Below, one piece after another: positions 45,001 to 54,977 of a stretch of 64,000 bases of DNA. The DNA is taken from contig JAIVFH010000012.1 of NCBI GenBank assembly GCA_025765595.1, positions 372,001-436,000 of the forward strand, read 5' to 3'. The notes beneath the pieces were generated by a model. That model saw only the letters and a list, made by a program, of their open reading frames with translations, did no database searches and was not told where the DNA came from. Numbering within the stretch: position 1 is the stretch's first letter; every line of letters starts with the position of its first letter. Origin of the DNA: Obelidium mucronatum (lineage: Eukaryota > Chytridiomycota > Chytridiomycetes > Chytridiales > Chytriomycetaceae). The translations under genes were made by a program, and so were the position numbers.

Positions 45001-47931
45001 TCGGCCTTATGTCCTTTAGGTACACGATCCTTTCGTTTTTCTTTTGGAACGAATATGGCGCAGAGACAACCGAAAACTCGAGTCCGTTTGTAATTTGGAG
45101 GTCTGTTATTTACCATCTCAAACGGTGTTTTTCCAGTTTCTGTGTTAAGTATTACTGATCCTAGTCTTATCGCGTAGTTCATTGCAAAATGAAACATTCT
45201 ATGCGTCAAACCAGCAGTTGCTAACATACACACAGCTCTTTCTCTATAGATTCCCAGAGGTCTCTCAACTCCACCATTTAGTGCCTGTGTATCGGCTGGC
45301 GATTTGACGAGTTTGATTTGAGGTGAGGCGCGCTTGCAATATTCTTTTATCGCGTTTGCTTGCAACTCTCCCCCATCCCCCTGCAGTATCAATATTCTTT
45401 TACTATGATTTGCTTGTATTGTATCGAGAAACTTAATAAATTCTTCTGTGAAGTCATCTTTAGAATTCAGCCATAGCGCCCAACACTTTTTCGTGAATTT
45501 ATCGATGATGAATGAGCAGTATTTCGCTCCATTCCACGCTACTACTTTTAGCGGGAATATATCTTCACCAATCGTATGCAGAAATCGCGTTGCTGGCGTT
45601 GAGACTGTTCTAGTGGTGAGTCTTCGAAAATTTACTAATTGACAAGTCACGCATTCAGTGGAGTCTCTGGAAAAATCATAGGATATTCCAGCAGCATCAA
45701 GAGTTTTACATAGCAGTTCTTGACCTATATGCCCAAATCGCACGTGGAATTGGAGGTACGTAGAACGCGTTGTTGCTCTCTTATTCTTCACTTCTACTTC
45801 GACTTTCTTTCTCTTTTGACTATTACTATTATTCGCTTGATGGAATGTTTCTAATTCTTCCAGATTATCAATCGGCTGAATAGATCTTACCATGTTGGCT
45901 CTAGCGGCCGTCATGATTTTATTCCCATTTCCGAATATATTAATATAGTATAGTCCATTTACGCGATGACCAATTTCAATTATCGTATTTGTTGGTTGGT
46001 GAAACATATAGACATAGTCTTCGCTAAATAAAATTAAATTGTTTGTTCCCTTTAACATATGTCCAAGAGATATGAGAGTTTCCGCTAAATCTGGAACGTA
46101 ATAGACGTCGTCGATTCGTTGTTTTACTCCCCCAAACTCCATATTCACGCTTCCGTGTGCATGGACTCTAATTTTACTATTGTCCGCGAGGTATATCCAT
46201 TCATCCATTACATATTTAAATGTACCACTGATAAATAGTGAAATGTCATGCGTCATAATAACAGTTGCTCCAGAATCCAACATCTTGTTTTCTTTATTGA
46301 ATCGCCTAACGTTGTTTGCAACGCAAGCTTTCATTGTAGATTTAAAAATAGAACTAAAATCTCCAAAATCCATCCCATCAGCGTCACTCGGAATCATTTC
46401 TTTTTCTTTGTGCGAGCTGTTTGGGGTAATTTGGGAATTCAGTTGCTAAATTACAAAATTTAGATTTCCGGAAGTGCAAAATGTCCTCACCTCTCCAAGG
46501 GTCTTAGCAAGACTTCCCATGGTTTTACGGGCGGCACGAAAGCTTGGACTGGATTCGTTTGATCCTGGCTTCTGGTTAATCCCTGCAGCTGACGCGCGTC
46601 TTTTGAAACCCTTGGTTTTCTGACTTGCGTTGCCCTGACTTTGAGGATTCAACAGGTTAGCGATCTTTACGAACTCCTTTTTGTTTGCTAATTCGAGGAT
46701 GACTTTGCAGTTGGGTGGTTCATGCTTCGGTGTTTGGCTATCCTTGCACACGTAGCATCCAGTACTGTAAGTTCTCTTTCCTCCTTGTTGGTTCGCGCTT
46801 GTCTTTTCGGCTCCATTAGAACTGGCTGCGTATGATGCGCGATCCACTTCTTGTTGTTGCTTTTTGACAGCTGCTGCAACCTTCTTTTCGTCGCTCTCCT
46901 TCTTCTTCTCTTCATCCATCACCGCATTAATACTATCGAAACTTTTTAGGATTTCGTTGATTTCTGCAAGTGCTCCTTCAAGGCTCTTGAATGCTTTCTT
47001 GAGTCCTTGAGTCTCAAGGCGTTCTTTAAACGGGATGAATTTCTGTCCAAGGGGAGTGATACTATCTGGAAGGGACTTCAGGAGACTAATGCTCAGGAAT
47101 TCTTCGAGTAGTATTCTGACAAACTGTGGAGTGAACAGGTCTGTAAGTTCTTTAACCGCTTTCTGGTGTTCTTCCTCTGATTGTCCTTCCGCTCTAGGAT
47201 TATCCATCAGAACGTTTTCGGATATCTTCGGGTACAGGTTGACTTTGTCATTGTCTAGCTTGTTCCAGTCGTTTATGAACTTATACCACGATTCGGATTT
47301 TGTTCTTTTATCCCCTATTTTATTGTTTTATTTCGGGTTTAATTTAATAAAAGTAACCTAAAAACCTTGTTTCACTCGTTTGTTGTATCCAGAGTTGGAA
47401 ATCTAACCCGCTGTGTTTCAATTCCACGAACAGAATCTTGGTGGTATTAATTGCCACATATAGTGTTCGTTTCGCAATGAAATCAGCATGCGACTCGATT
47501 TGGTCCCACTTGGATCTTGGGAAGAAAGACTTGTAAGTTCCAATCGCTGTATCTTGTTCAACGCGCCACTTTCGATAACTCTCTTCCTTCTTTAGGAGAT
47601 TGTTCGTCGAGGTTTCTTTGGCATTACTTGCGTCGAGGTAGGATTTCACAGCCTTGTGGTATACTTCTAACTCTTCCCTGTATTTTGCTGCCTCTTCGGG
47701 TGACAAGTCTGCTATTTCTTGTTCCGCCGGTGCAACTGGCATTGGTCCTAATTGGAAGTCTAATTGCGCATTTGCCACAGGTGGTTCGCGATAGTCTTTA
47801 TCGTTGACCTGTGTAGAAACTCCGGTATCTTGTAGGTACTCGAGAATCTCCTTAAGCTTCTGCGTAGAGACTTTATAGTCCGTTGCCTGGATATTCGCGG
47901 GTCTTGGGATATTCCCTTTCTTTGAACTCAT
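42070..47931 (-). CDS. gag-pol polyprotein of copia element 2, six exons
   Basis: Starts at 47931 (MSSKKGNIPRPA). Five GT-AG introns of 45-61 nt are needed: 47315-47375, 46446-46490, 44604-44659, 44468-44516 and 44139-44194. Each one joins two frames exactly and removes stops. Exons 1-2 are gag, including CYVCKDSQTPKHEPPNC (a variant zinc knuckle). Exon 3 has protease LDSGATVIMTH and integrase HVRFGHIG...CVTC, DKFTKKCWALW, LQGDGGELQ, NGGVERPLG. Exons 4-5 are acidic linker. Exon 6 has reverse transcriptase YVDD and RNase H YTDAS. Donors include GTGAGG and GTAAGT. No other lesion was seen, so the element could be active if spliced. Confidence 0.75.
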
Positions 47932-48119
47932 TTTCACTTGATTTTTGCAGCTTTCTGCAAGTCAGTTGTGATGTTCCTTCTGGGAATCCTACCGCGTTAA
48001 TCTTTTGTTTTCTGAGTTCACGTGAATTTTGTTTATTAAAATTGACTTTATTTCAATGAAATTATCTTTCAACGCGTTCATCAGGTTCCTTGGTTTTCTT
48101 TTGCTCAAGGATTAGATCG

Positions 48120-48338
48120 TCAAGGTATGCACTCGCTGAGAACGGTTCCCCATATGCAATCCAGTGGTAGGATGTTTTGGAGATATTGCAACCGCCCTTC
48201 ACTTAGGGGTCTGTTGAGGCGATCTGCAATGTGCGTTATTTGCGAGTAGCCCTCTGCGACAACTCTGCCTGATTGCTCATTTGGTGGGGTCACCAGTCTG
48301 GGCATTTCATCATCAGTATCGCTTTCGTGAGTTGGCAT
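48120..48338 (-). CDS. Small leader ORF of copia element 2
   Basis: ATG at 48338 (MPTHESDTDDEMPRLVTPPN), 72 codons. A second open frame overlaps its end (HWIAYGEPFSASAYLDDLIL, to about 48058) and looks equally coding, so a frameshift or unresolved splice may join them. It lies between the 5' LTR and gag. Unknown function; it may be the true N-terminus of gag. Confidence 0.35.
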   Translation of the reverse strand: MPTHESDTDDEMPRLVTPPNEQSGRVVAEGYSQITHIADRLNRPLSEGRLQYLQNILPLDCIWGTVLSECIP

Positions 48339-48904
48339 TTTGACAATTCTTTTATTTATTAACTACTTTTTAGATTTGCAGGTATGTTCGCATCTCTTTC
48401 TCAAGTCAGTCTAAAAAGGTTGGTGTGCCCTTTTGCTCCCCCATTTTCCCTTTCGATAATGTTTCCTAATTACTCGGTGCCTTTTGGCACCTTTAAACCT
48501 TTATCTCGGTTTTGTATTTCGGAGGCATTTCAAATAAGGTATGTGAGGGACGCTTAGGGGCGCTCCACCAGATGTTTATTCTTCAGGTGATCGCTCACCT
48601 GTCAATATTCCACAGCATTTGCCGTGAACTCTTATTCCTTTCGGAACCTCGAGTTTCTGAAACGCTGTGGGTACCGATCTCGACTGTTTCACTGTGAGTG
48701 GGTTTTGTTGGCATCCATTTCAGCTCGTGTGTTGGCAAGCCATTTAACACTTAGAGCGCTCAACAACCCAACACACAGGCTTACCGCTCTCTCACAACCG
48801 TTGATATCCATTTTCAGTCAGGCTGACTCAGGATTATCTTTCGATAACCTTCGCTCAAGCGCAGACACTCAAACGGTTGCGATGTGCTTTCAGCTACAAC
48901 ATTG
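48339..48904 (-). other. 5' leader of copia element 2
   Basis: No gene visible. The primer-binding site should abut the LTR at 48904, but the sequence there (CAATGTTGTAGC on this strand) does not show the usual TGG start, so the primer is unknown. Confidence 0.4.
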
Positions 48905-49358
48905 TGTCAAAGAATCTGCGTAGGGTCACAGGTGCGTGTAGCACTCATTTCGTAGCGAGAATAATATATCTTTACTAACACTGCGATGTCCTGTATTTAT
49001 AGGGCATTGCCTCATATCTGAAACACGGGGGTGTTTCAGATCGCAAGCAGATACTCTGTAAACTACAACACCACTAATATATGTATATTGTATTCATTCT
49101 AATAAACTATTCTATTACCCTTTTACTTAATCAATCTCCAGCTACATGCGCGACCCAGCGCTATGCCTCTCTTCCAATGTTGTACGCTCCGCATTCTCTA
49201 CAGACTGCGACCGCATACACATTGGCGATTGAACGTAAATACGTAATGTAATGCATTAAATAAACCAATTATACTTTTATTCAGTGTTTGAACAATTAAA
49301 TGACAATTCGATGTTGATTCATCGAACACAGGTTCTGGACCAGCCAAATACTCTGTCA
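48905..49358 (-). repeat. 5' LTR of copia element 2
   Basis: 454 bp, flanked outside by AACAC (49359-49363). Confidence 0.9.
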
Positions 49359-49505
49359 AACACTTCTTTCCAATCTGCTTTGACACAGAGTAGCATGGCT
49401 TCAACTTCTTCTGGTGTCCATGAGTGAGATGCCTTGCGCTCTTGCTGCATTGACTGCAGTTGCGTCTACAGTCTTTTTTGGCGTAGCAATCAGTTGTTTG
49501 GGTGG

Positions 49506-50724
49506 CATTTTTCTGTCTTTTTATTATCCTTTGAACACTGAAAACCAACAAAAAACCGCTTAAAACCTCTGGCAGAGGATTTTTCGCTATATTTGAAACC
49601 AGCCGAAAAAAAACCTCGGATATCTGGGGACCTTAAATGTTGAATGTCATTTTGCGGTTGAGACGTGGAGAAAAAAGTTCCGCCCAACCAAACTGCGCAC
49701 AACACCGTCACCAGCCATCGAAACGCCGTCAAACTTTGCATATAGCAAGATGATTACCAGAATTACAGGATCCGAGCCTGTTTCAGTATATATCTGAACG
49801 GTTGTGGGCGGGGTCAACAAGAGAAATCCCAAGTTTGCAGCACCCGCCCTCGCACCAAATGGATCACAAGGTAAATCTCAGGACTGATTTAAGAATACTA
49901 CTTCATGCTCTCAGCAAAATCTCAAAGTTGTACGTTTGGTTTTAGGGTCTGTTTCAAACGGTTGGAAAAGGAACATCTCGCCACTGGTGTTCTGTTGAGG
50001 TGCCATCCTTACAGTCCCAAATGCAGACAGATATGCGCAAGCTGTAAACGTCAACCTTGGACTTCAGTTGTCTCGGAAGAAAAACCATCAAAGGCCATAG
50101 AACAGGATTACCAAAGGCGGTTAAACCTGTTACAGCGAAAAGTGTTGGTATAGCGATTGCGAATTGGAAAGTTAATTGCTATTGTAAGGTGAAGAGGGTG
50201 AAATGATATGCTGTGGGAAGGGGAGTGGTTCGTGTGGATGTGATGGAGGAAAAGGTGGAATTGTTGCACGGGAAAGAGTGCCATTGTATTCAGTGCGAGT
50301 TGGAGCAACTGGAAAAAAGGAGGCACACTTGATATGGATCTGGATCTGGATGATTGATACAGGACCCGAACTTCTCAGCATTCCATCGTACGACAATGAT
50401 ATTTTGCGGAGATCAAGTTATAGTGTATGAAATAAAGTTCTGAAAATTTCGATGTGATCGGTGAGGTGAGAGACGAGCAACTTGCAATCTGCGAGGTCGG
50501 CAAGCTGCTGTACTAGCCACAGCCAAAAAATCAACAAGACAGCCAATAGAGAACAATTTTCAATTAATCATCTTACTATGTGCAAAGTTTGACAGCGTTT
50601 CGATGGTTGGTGGTGGTGCTGTGTGCAGTTTGACTGGACGGGACTTTTTTCTCCACAAGTGATGTGACAACATTGGGAGACCATCAAACCGAAAAATTGT
50701 GGAAATTTTTTGTCGTGATATACC
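49506..50724. other. Right interior of the DNA transposon, with an inverted repeat
   Basis: No confident gene. A minus-strand frame at 49741-49490 starts MQSLTAFRWLVTVLCAVWLG, which looks like a membrane anchor but then becomes low-complexity. A diverged copy of its start lies in opposite orientation at 50565-50680 with a stop inside (LCAV then TGA). Nothing recognisable in 49800-50560. Confidence 0.4.
49640..49745 (-). repeat. Inverted repeat arm (partner at 50565-50680)
   Basis: AATCATCTTGCTATATGCAA and CGTTTCGATGGCTGGTG (minus strand) match AATCATCTTACTATGTGCAA and CGTTTCGATGGTTGGTG on the plus strand at 50565 onward, about 85 percent by eye. Confidence 0.7.
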
Positions 50725-50750
50725 CTGTTTCATACACCCTTGTTTTAGAG
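50725..50750 (-). repeat. Right terminal inverted repeat and target duplication of the 22.8-kb element
   Basis: CTGTTTCATACACCCTTG (50725-50742), then TTTTAGAG (50743-50750), the mirror of the left end. Confidence 0.75.
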
Positions 50751-50763
50751 AGGACGAAAGGGG
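50743..50763 (-). pseudogene. Right remainder of the eS1-like copy
   Basis: TTTTAGAGAGGACGAAAGGG matches 14384-14403 with one mismatch, continuing the copy broken at 27918. Confidence 0.65.
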
Positions 50764-51309
50764 CTTGTTTACCACTTGCCGCTTCCAACTTGAAAAAAAA
50801 TAGAGGGAGAAAAGGGGAAAAAAGAAAGGAGAAAGGAAAAGAGAAAGGAAAGGGGGGAAAGAAAAAGGAAGAAAGGAAATGAGAGATAGACAAAGGAACA
50901 CTCACAACAGTGTGTTGGGTTGTTGCATCAGACCAGGTTTATTGATGATTTGGGAAAAAGAAACAATCAATCAATTAGAGCTGCTTTCTCCTGAAAGATT
51001 TTGTGGAGCCAGAATTTGTTGCAAGTGGGTTGTAGGCTATGCTGGAATCAGTGTTCTGCATTTCTTCCAATCCAATAAAAGTGAATCATTACACTATATC
51101 TGGACAATCTGTCAATCTGCAATGAAAACTTTCCCACTTTCCCGTGATTCAATGTATTCCACTCCCAGTCCACACCCATAATACGCGTTCAAGGGTTAGC
51201 TGTGTGGGATCGATATCCAGGCAAGCCTTGTCAAGCCGTATGGTGTCCAATTTAGGACACTTTTCCCTTTTCCAAACCCCTCCGCTCACTCGCTACCGCT
51301 CACGCTCCG
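50764..51309. other. Purine tract and left flank of the DIRS-like element
   Basis: 50800-50880 is an almost pure A/G tract. 51180-51309 becomes GC-rich and probably holds the left end and leader of the element that follows; I could not define its terminal repeat. Confidence 0.4.
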
Positions 51310-52782
51310 ATGGCCGCCGCCCAACCCGCCCCCGCGAACACCAACGTGTTAACGTTCCCTTTCGCCTCCCTCGACGCTGACATGGTAGGTATCGTAGCAG
51401 GTGCCATGGACCTCCCAGCCAACACGCCAGCCGACGAGGTCTTCCAGGCTCTGGTGGACCACCCCGCCAACGCCAATCCGGCGCTGGCCTGGGACGGACG
51501 CTTCCGCCTCTCAGTCCCGTTCGTCAACCCGCCAGCCCCCGAGGACCCGGACTGGGTCAAGTACGTCGCCCTCCGCGACAGCAACGCCGCCAACGCCGTT
51601 GTCCCCCCACCTCCAGCCCCGCCCCGTCGCCTACAAGGCTTCCGCGCCGCCGCGGATGCCATCCGTGCTGCCCAGCGGCAGCGCGAGCAGCAGCTACAGC
51701 AGCAACAACAACAACAGCGACGCCCACCACCACCACCCGCCGACGACGCCGACTCCGACGACGCCGACGACGCCGACGACGCCGCCTCGGATGCCACCGT
51801 CGACATGCGCTCCGCCACCAGACTCCAGGTTAGTTCACCTTTCGTTCAACCCCCCTTGCATTTCTTCCCCTCGTGTCCTGGCGTCAGCGGAACGGCAACC
51901 GCCCCAGGCTCTCACGCAGCGAAGCCGCGCACTTTTCGGCGAAGCCGTGCACGTCGTGGCGATGCCAACGCAACGGGGGTGAAAGTCCCCCAACGAGCAC
52001 CACACTCGTGCGGGCCCCACTCTCCTGGCGAGCTTCATGCCACAGGTCGAGCCTTGCGCTCCGGTGAGCTCCACGCTCTTAAGCCCTCTCGCCGTAAGAG
52101 GCACCGTCGGGGTAGGCACCCGGCGGCATGCTTGAGGAATCATGGCCCCCACTTAGGGGTCTCCAACACCGCGACCCCATCCACAGCAGCCTACCACGTC
52201 TCTCACCCCGTACTGACCAGTTGTCAATAGGGGCGCTTCGAGATGCTGGACGAGTCGTTCCGTGCGACGATCACAACCCTGGGTTACACCAGTAACCCAG
52301 ACATCCACACCGCCATCACCGCCGTCACGGGAGCAGCATCCCACGCAGGCGACATGGCGGCCTTCAACAACTACAGCAAGGCGGCCCTCATCGCCGACAC
52401 AGCCGCGCAGAAGGGCTGCACCCCGCACGCGGTCCAGCGTTTCCTCATGAAACACCTGAAGGAGACGCCCGCCCACAACGGTCTCGACGAGGCGTGGCTC
52501 TCGAGGATCGACAAGCACGCGATCCAACAGTCAAAGGTCGCCGACGCCACCCGCTCCAAGCGCGGTGCCAGCAACGCCGCCAGAGGCAGCTCCTCCCGCG
52601 GCGGCAGCGGCTGTTCCCACTGCAAGCGGAACGGCATCCCGCCCCACGCCCCATCGGACTGCCGCAGCTACTGCGATTCCGCCACCTGCACCCGCTCCCG
52701 CTGCAGAAACAACCGCACCCCACCCGCCGGCTCCAGCAGCAGCGGCAGTGGCAGCAGCGGCAACCGCGACGATCGTCGTTGA
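51310..52782 (+). CDS. Gag-like protein of the DIRS-like element
   Basis: Starts MAAAQPAPANTNVL. The first exon ends in Pro/Gln/Asp-rich low-complexity sequence. A 402-nt intron (51829-52230, GTTAGT...CAATAG) joins ATRLQ to GRFEMLDESFRAT in frame; without splicing the frame stays open to a TAG at 52228. The second part is helical and ends with a Cys/His-rich stretch (CSHCKRNGIPPHAPSDC, CDSATCTRSRC) suggestive of zinc-knuckle nucleic-acid binding. Confidence 0.6.
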
Positions 52783-52950
52783 TCCACCGGCCCAGTCAGC
52801 GCCGTCGTCTCCCACCCCAATAAACACCCCTCCACATGACTCATCACATGACGCTAACACCATCACCACAGCACGATCGTCTACCAGCGGATCTTCGGCG
52901 ACAACACCGTATCCGCCACACCAGTCCAGCCGAACCCACCAGTCGAGGAA

Positions 52951-54975
52951 GTGCTCGCCGGCCGCACCAATGGCAACCCGGCGACCCTATTCCTCCCAAG
53001 CCCGGACGCATTCCGCGCGGGCAACGTCAACGCCACCCGGCTCCACGCCTGGCGCAAGGTAGCAGCCTTCTCCCCACACGAGAAGCTCATCCTCCGCATC
53101 GTCGAACACGGCGTCGACATCGACGACTTCTGGAAGTCGGACGCCCGACCACCACCGCTCTACCAGGACAACCACGGTGGCACACCACCGCACCTCACCA
53201 CCTTCCTCAACAAGGAGCTGGAGAACGACCTCCGATCGGGCGCATGCATCCCGCTGGGCCCGTGCGACAGCACAGCCCCACCCCACGTGGTCTATCCGAT
53301 CGGAGTCGAGCCCACCAAGCCTCGCCGCATCGCCGACCTCCGGCGATTCAACGAATACACCGCCGCACCCCCACACCACCCGGAATCACTCCGGCAGCTC
53401 AGTCGATGGATCGGCACCCACATGGCCGTCATCGACGTCAAAGCGTGCTACTACAACTTCCGCCTAGCCCCAAACTCGCGGAAATACTTCGGCTTCCGCT
53501 GGCGACACAAAGGCCGCTGGACCTTCTTCTTGTCCACGGTGCTCGTGTTCGGATGGAACAGCGCATCCTTCGTGTGCTTCATCCTCACCGACGCGATCGC
53601 GCGCTACCTCCGCGCCCACCAGCTGCCGCTCATGGTCTTCTTCGACGACTTTGGTCTCGGAGAGCTCCGAGGCGCGCTGACCGCACCCGCCCGCGTCAGC
53701 AACTCGGTATACGTGCTGCTCATCCTGGGCACGGAGCTAGGCTTGTTCTTCGGACTCAAGTCCCAAGTCAACCCCTCCACCACACCGCGATACCTCGGCT
53801 TCATCCTCATGCTGCTCGAGAGGCGCCTCGAACTCCCAGACGAAAAGCGGGAGCGCTTCCTAGCGCTTCTCCGGTCCTTCATCGACAAAGACGCTGTCCC
53901 ATACGCGGCCCTCGAATCCTTTGTCGGCAAGTGCGTCCACCTATCGTTCGCCCTCCAGGGCGGCATGGCGTTCACCCGACTCCAGTACAAAGGGCTTGCC
54001 ACACAAGCCCGCGGTCACGCAGTCGCTATCTCCCCCGCGCTACGCGAGGAGCTCCGCGAGTGGCTCTGCGTCGACACGAACCATCCCGAGCACTGGAGGG
54101 GTGCCGAATGGCTATCCCCCATGCTCGTCGCCATTGACGCCCGCCCTAAGCTCAATACCGACGCCAACGACAACCGCCACGGCGGCGTCCTCGTCACCGA
54201 AGGCGGAACCCGCCACGCGGGGGAAGAGGTCCCAGACCACCTCCTCCCCAGCGCCGGCGTGTACATCAACGCGAGCGAGGTGTTCGCGCTCTTCGCCGCC
54301 CTCTGCCAGTTCTCCGACCAGCTCCGCAACAGATGGGTCGACGTGTGGCTCGACAGCATGGTCGCCGTCCACTGCCTCAACAAAGGCTCGTCCACCTCCC
54401 CGCTGATCAACGGCTACCTCACCTTGATCTGGCGGCTTTGCCGCCACATCAACTGCCACCTCGTCATCCACCACCTCCGGTCCGAGGAGAACGACGTGGC
54501 CGACGGCATCACCCGCGAGGACGCGCGCAATGACTACCGCCTCACCCCGGCGGCATTCGTCAAGGTCCAGGCCTTCACCCAAGCCGCCATCGGCCACCCC
54601 TGCAACATCGACGCCATGGCGTCGTCCATGAACACGAAGCTCCCGCGCTTCTACAGCCGCTACGAGACGCCCGGCGCCGCCGGCACCAACATCCTATCGG
54701 TAACCCTCACGGCGGACGACACCGCCTACTTCTTCCCGCCCTTCTCCATGATCGCCGCCACCACCCAGTACGCCATCGAATCGAAGGCGACCGCCGTGAT
54801 CGTGGTGCCCGAGATCATGGAGAGCTGGTGGCCGCAGTTCCACCAAGCCGCAACCCACGTGACGCGCTTGGCACGCGCGGGCCAGACCGACACTGTCCTA
54901 GGGTACCACAAACCCTCCAAATCTATAGCCCCCATCCCAAACCCCCACAACCTCTGGTGTTTTATCATCCAATAA
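52951..54975 (+). CDS. Reverse transcriptase/RNase H of the DIRS-like element
   Basis: RT motifs in order: GVEPTKPRRIADLRRFNEY, MAVIDVKACYYNFRLAP, FVCFILTDAIARYL, LMVFFDDFGLGEL (the catalytic box reads FFDD instead of YxDD), YLGFIL. RNase H: LNTDANDNRHGGV, ASEVFALFAAL, WLDSMVAVHCLNKGSS, ENDVADGITRED. The C-terminal domain (LPRFYSRYETPGAAG, YFFPPFSMIAATTQYA, IVVPEIMESWWP) is the methyltransferase-like module typical of DIRS elements. The true 5' exon probably starts near 52876 after an ACCACAG acceptor, because NPPVEEVL and VYQRIFGD upstream are in frame. Confidence 0.85.
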   Translation: MLAGRTNGNPATLFLPSPDAFRAGNVNATRLHAWRKVAAFSPHEKLILRIVEHGVDIDDFWKSDARPPPLYQDNHGGTPPHLTTFLNKELENDLRSGACIPLGPCDSTAPPHVVYPIGVEPTKPRRIADLRRFNEYTAAPPHHPESLRQLSRWIGTHMAVIDVKACYYNFRLAPNSRKYFGFRWRHKGRWTFFLSTVLVFGWNSASFVCFILTDAIARYLRAHQLPLMVFFDDFGLGELRGALTAPARVSNSVYVLLILGTELGLFFGLKSQVNPSTTPRYLGFILMLLERRLELPDEKRERFLALLRSFIDKDAVPYAALESFVGKCVHLSFALQGGMAFTRLQYKGLATQARGHAVAISPALREELREWLCVDTNHPEHWRGAEWLSPMLVAIDARPKLNTDANDNRHGGVLVTEGGTRHAGEEVPDHLLPSAGVYINASEVFALFAALCQFSDQLRNRWVDVWLDSMVAVHCLNKGSSTSPLINGYLTLIWRLCRHINCHLVIHHLRSEENDVADGITREDARNDYRLTPAAFVKVQAFTQAAIGHPCNIDAMASSMNTKLPRFYSRYETPGAAGTNILSVTLTADDTAYFFPPFSMIAATTQYAIESKATAVIVVPEIMESWWPQFHQAATHVTRLARAGQTDTVLGYHKPSKSIAPIPNPHNLWCFIIQ

Positions 54976-54977
54976 AC

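Larger units (their letters stand above)
37918..49358 (-). mobile_element. Ty1/copia LTR retrotransposon 2 with introns and a triplicated RT segment (11.4 kb)
   Basis: 454-bp LTRs at 37918-38371 (3' LTR for this strand) and 48905-49358 (5' LTR) begin TG and end CA, and differ at three positions I can see. Target duplication AACAC (37913-37917 and 49359-49363). The purine tract (ATGGGGGAG on the minus strand, 38372-38381) abuts the 3' LTR. Internal order on the minus strand: leader, gag (47931), protease, integrase, reverse transcriptase/RNase H (ends 42070), then two more copies of RT/RNase H. Removing the two extra 1761-bp units gives a 7.9-kb ancestor. Five short introns interrupt gag-pol (see that entry). 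Confidence 0.9.
36922..49505 (-). pseudogene. SANT/Myb-like (trihelix-type) transposon protein, split by copia element 2
   Basis: The right piece (49505-49359) contains, in one frame, HSWTPEEVEAMLLCVKADWK; the left piece (37917-36922) continues FSKAKVQGASWDAMPQK, an intron (about 37792-37862), IMDHINFEAA, ETCKSKWKAM, an acidic and Lys-rich linker (KRKQSIISG, KPPKSKKEEKSR) and a C-terminal coiled coil (QKRKDASEMAKVEQAKFMAM). The Trp spacing is that of a SANT/Myb-type DNA-binding fold, as in the second protein of Harbinger elements. It converges with the transposase (96 bp between ends). The interruption at the target duplication AACAC (GTGTT on this strand) is the copia 2 insertion. The start is uncertain: MPPKQLIATP at 49505 is out of frame with the SANT part. 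Confidence 0.7.
27919..50742. mobile_element. 22.8-kb composite DNA transposon (Harbinger-type genes) carrying two nested copia elements
   Basis: The ends are a perfect 18-bp inverted repeat (CAAGGGTGTATGAAACAG at 27919-27936; its reverse complement at 50725-50742) flanked by the 8-bp direct repeat TTTTAGAG (27911-27918 and 50743-50750). The flanks rejoin a continuous eS1-like sequence, so this is a genuine insertion. Without copia 1 and copia 2 and their target duplications the element is about 5.76 kb. It encodes a Myb/SANT-type protein (+), a DDE_Tnp_4 transposase (+) and a SANT-like protein (-). Harbinger elements normally make 3-bp TWA duplications. The 8-bp duplication and CAAGG-type end look more like hAT, so the superfamily of the ends is unsettled. 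Confidence 0.65.

Noticed and set aside
51829..52230. Group II self-splicing intron
   Set aside because: Only a domain I-like word; no domain V hairpin, no GUGYG start and no intron-encoded protein.
52836..54137. 433-codon plus-strand frame and several long minus-strand frames in the DIRS-like element
   Set aside because: GC-rich DNA has few stops in all frames; the recognised RT/RNase H frame explains the region.
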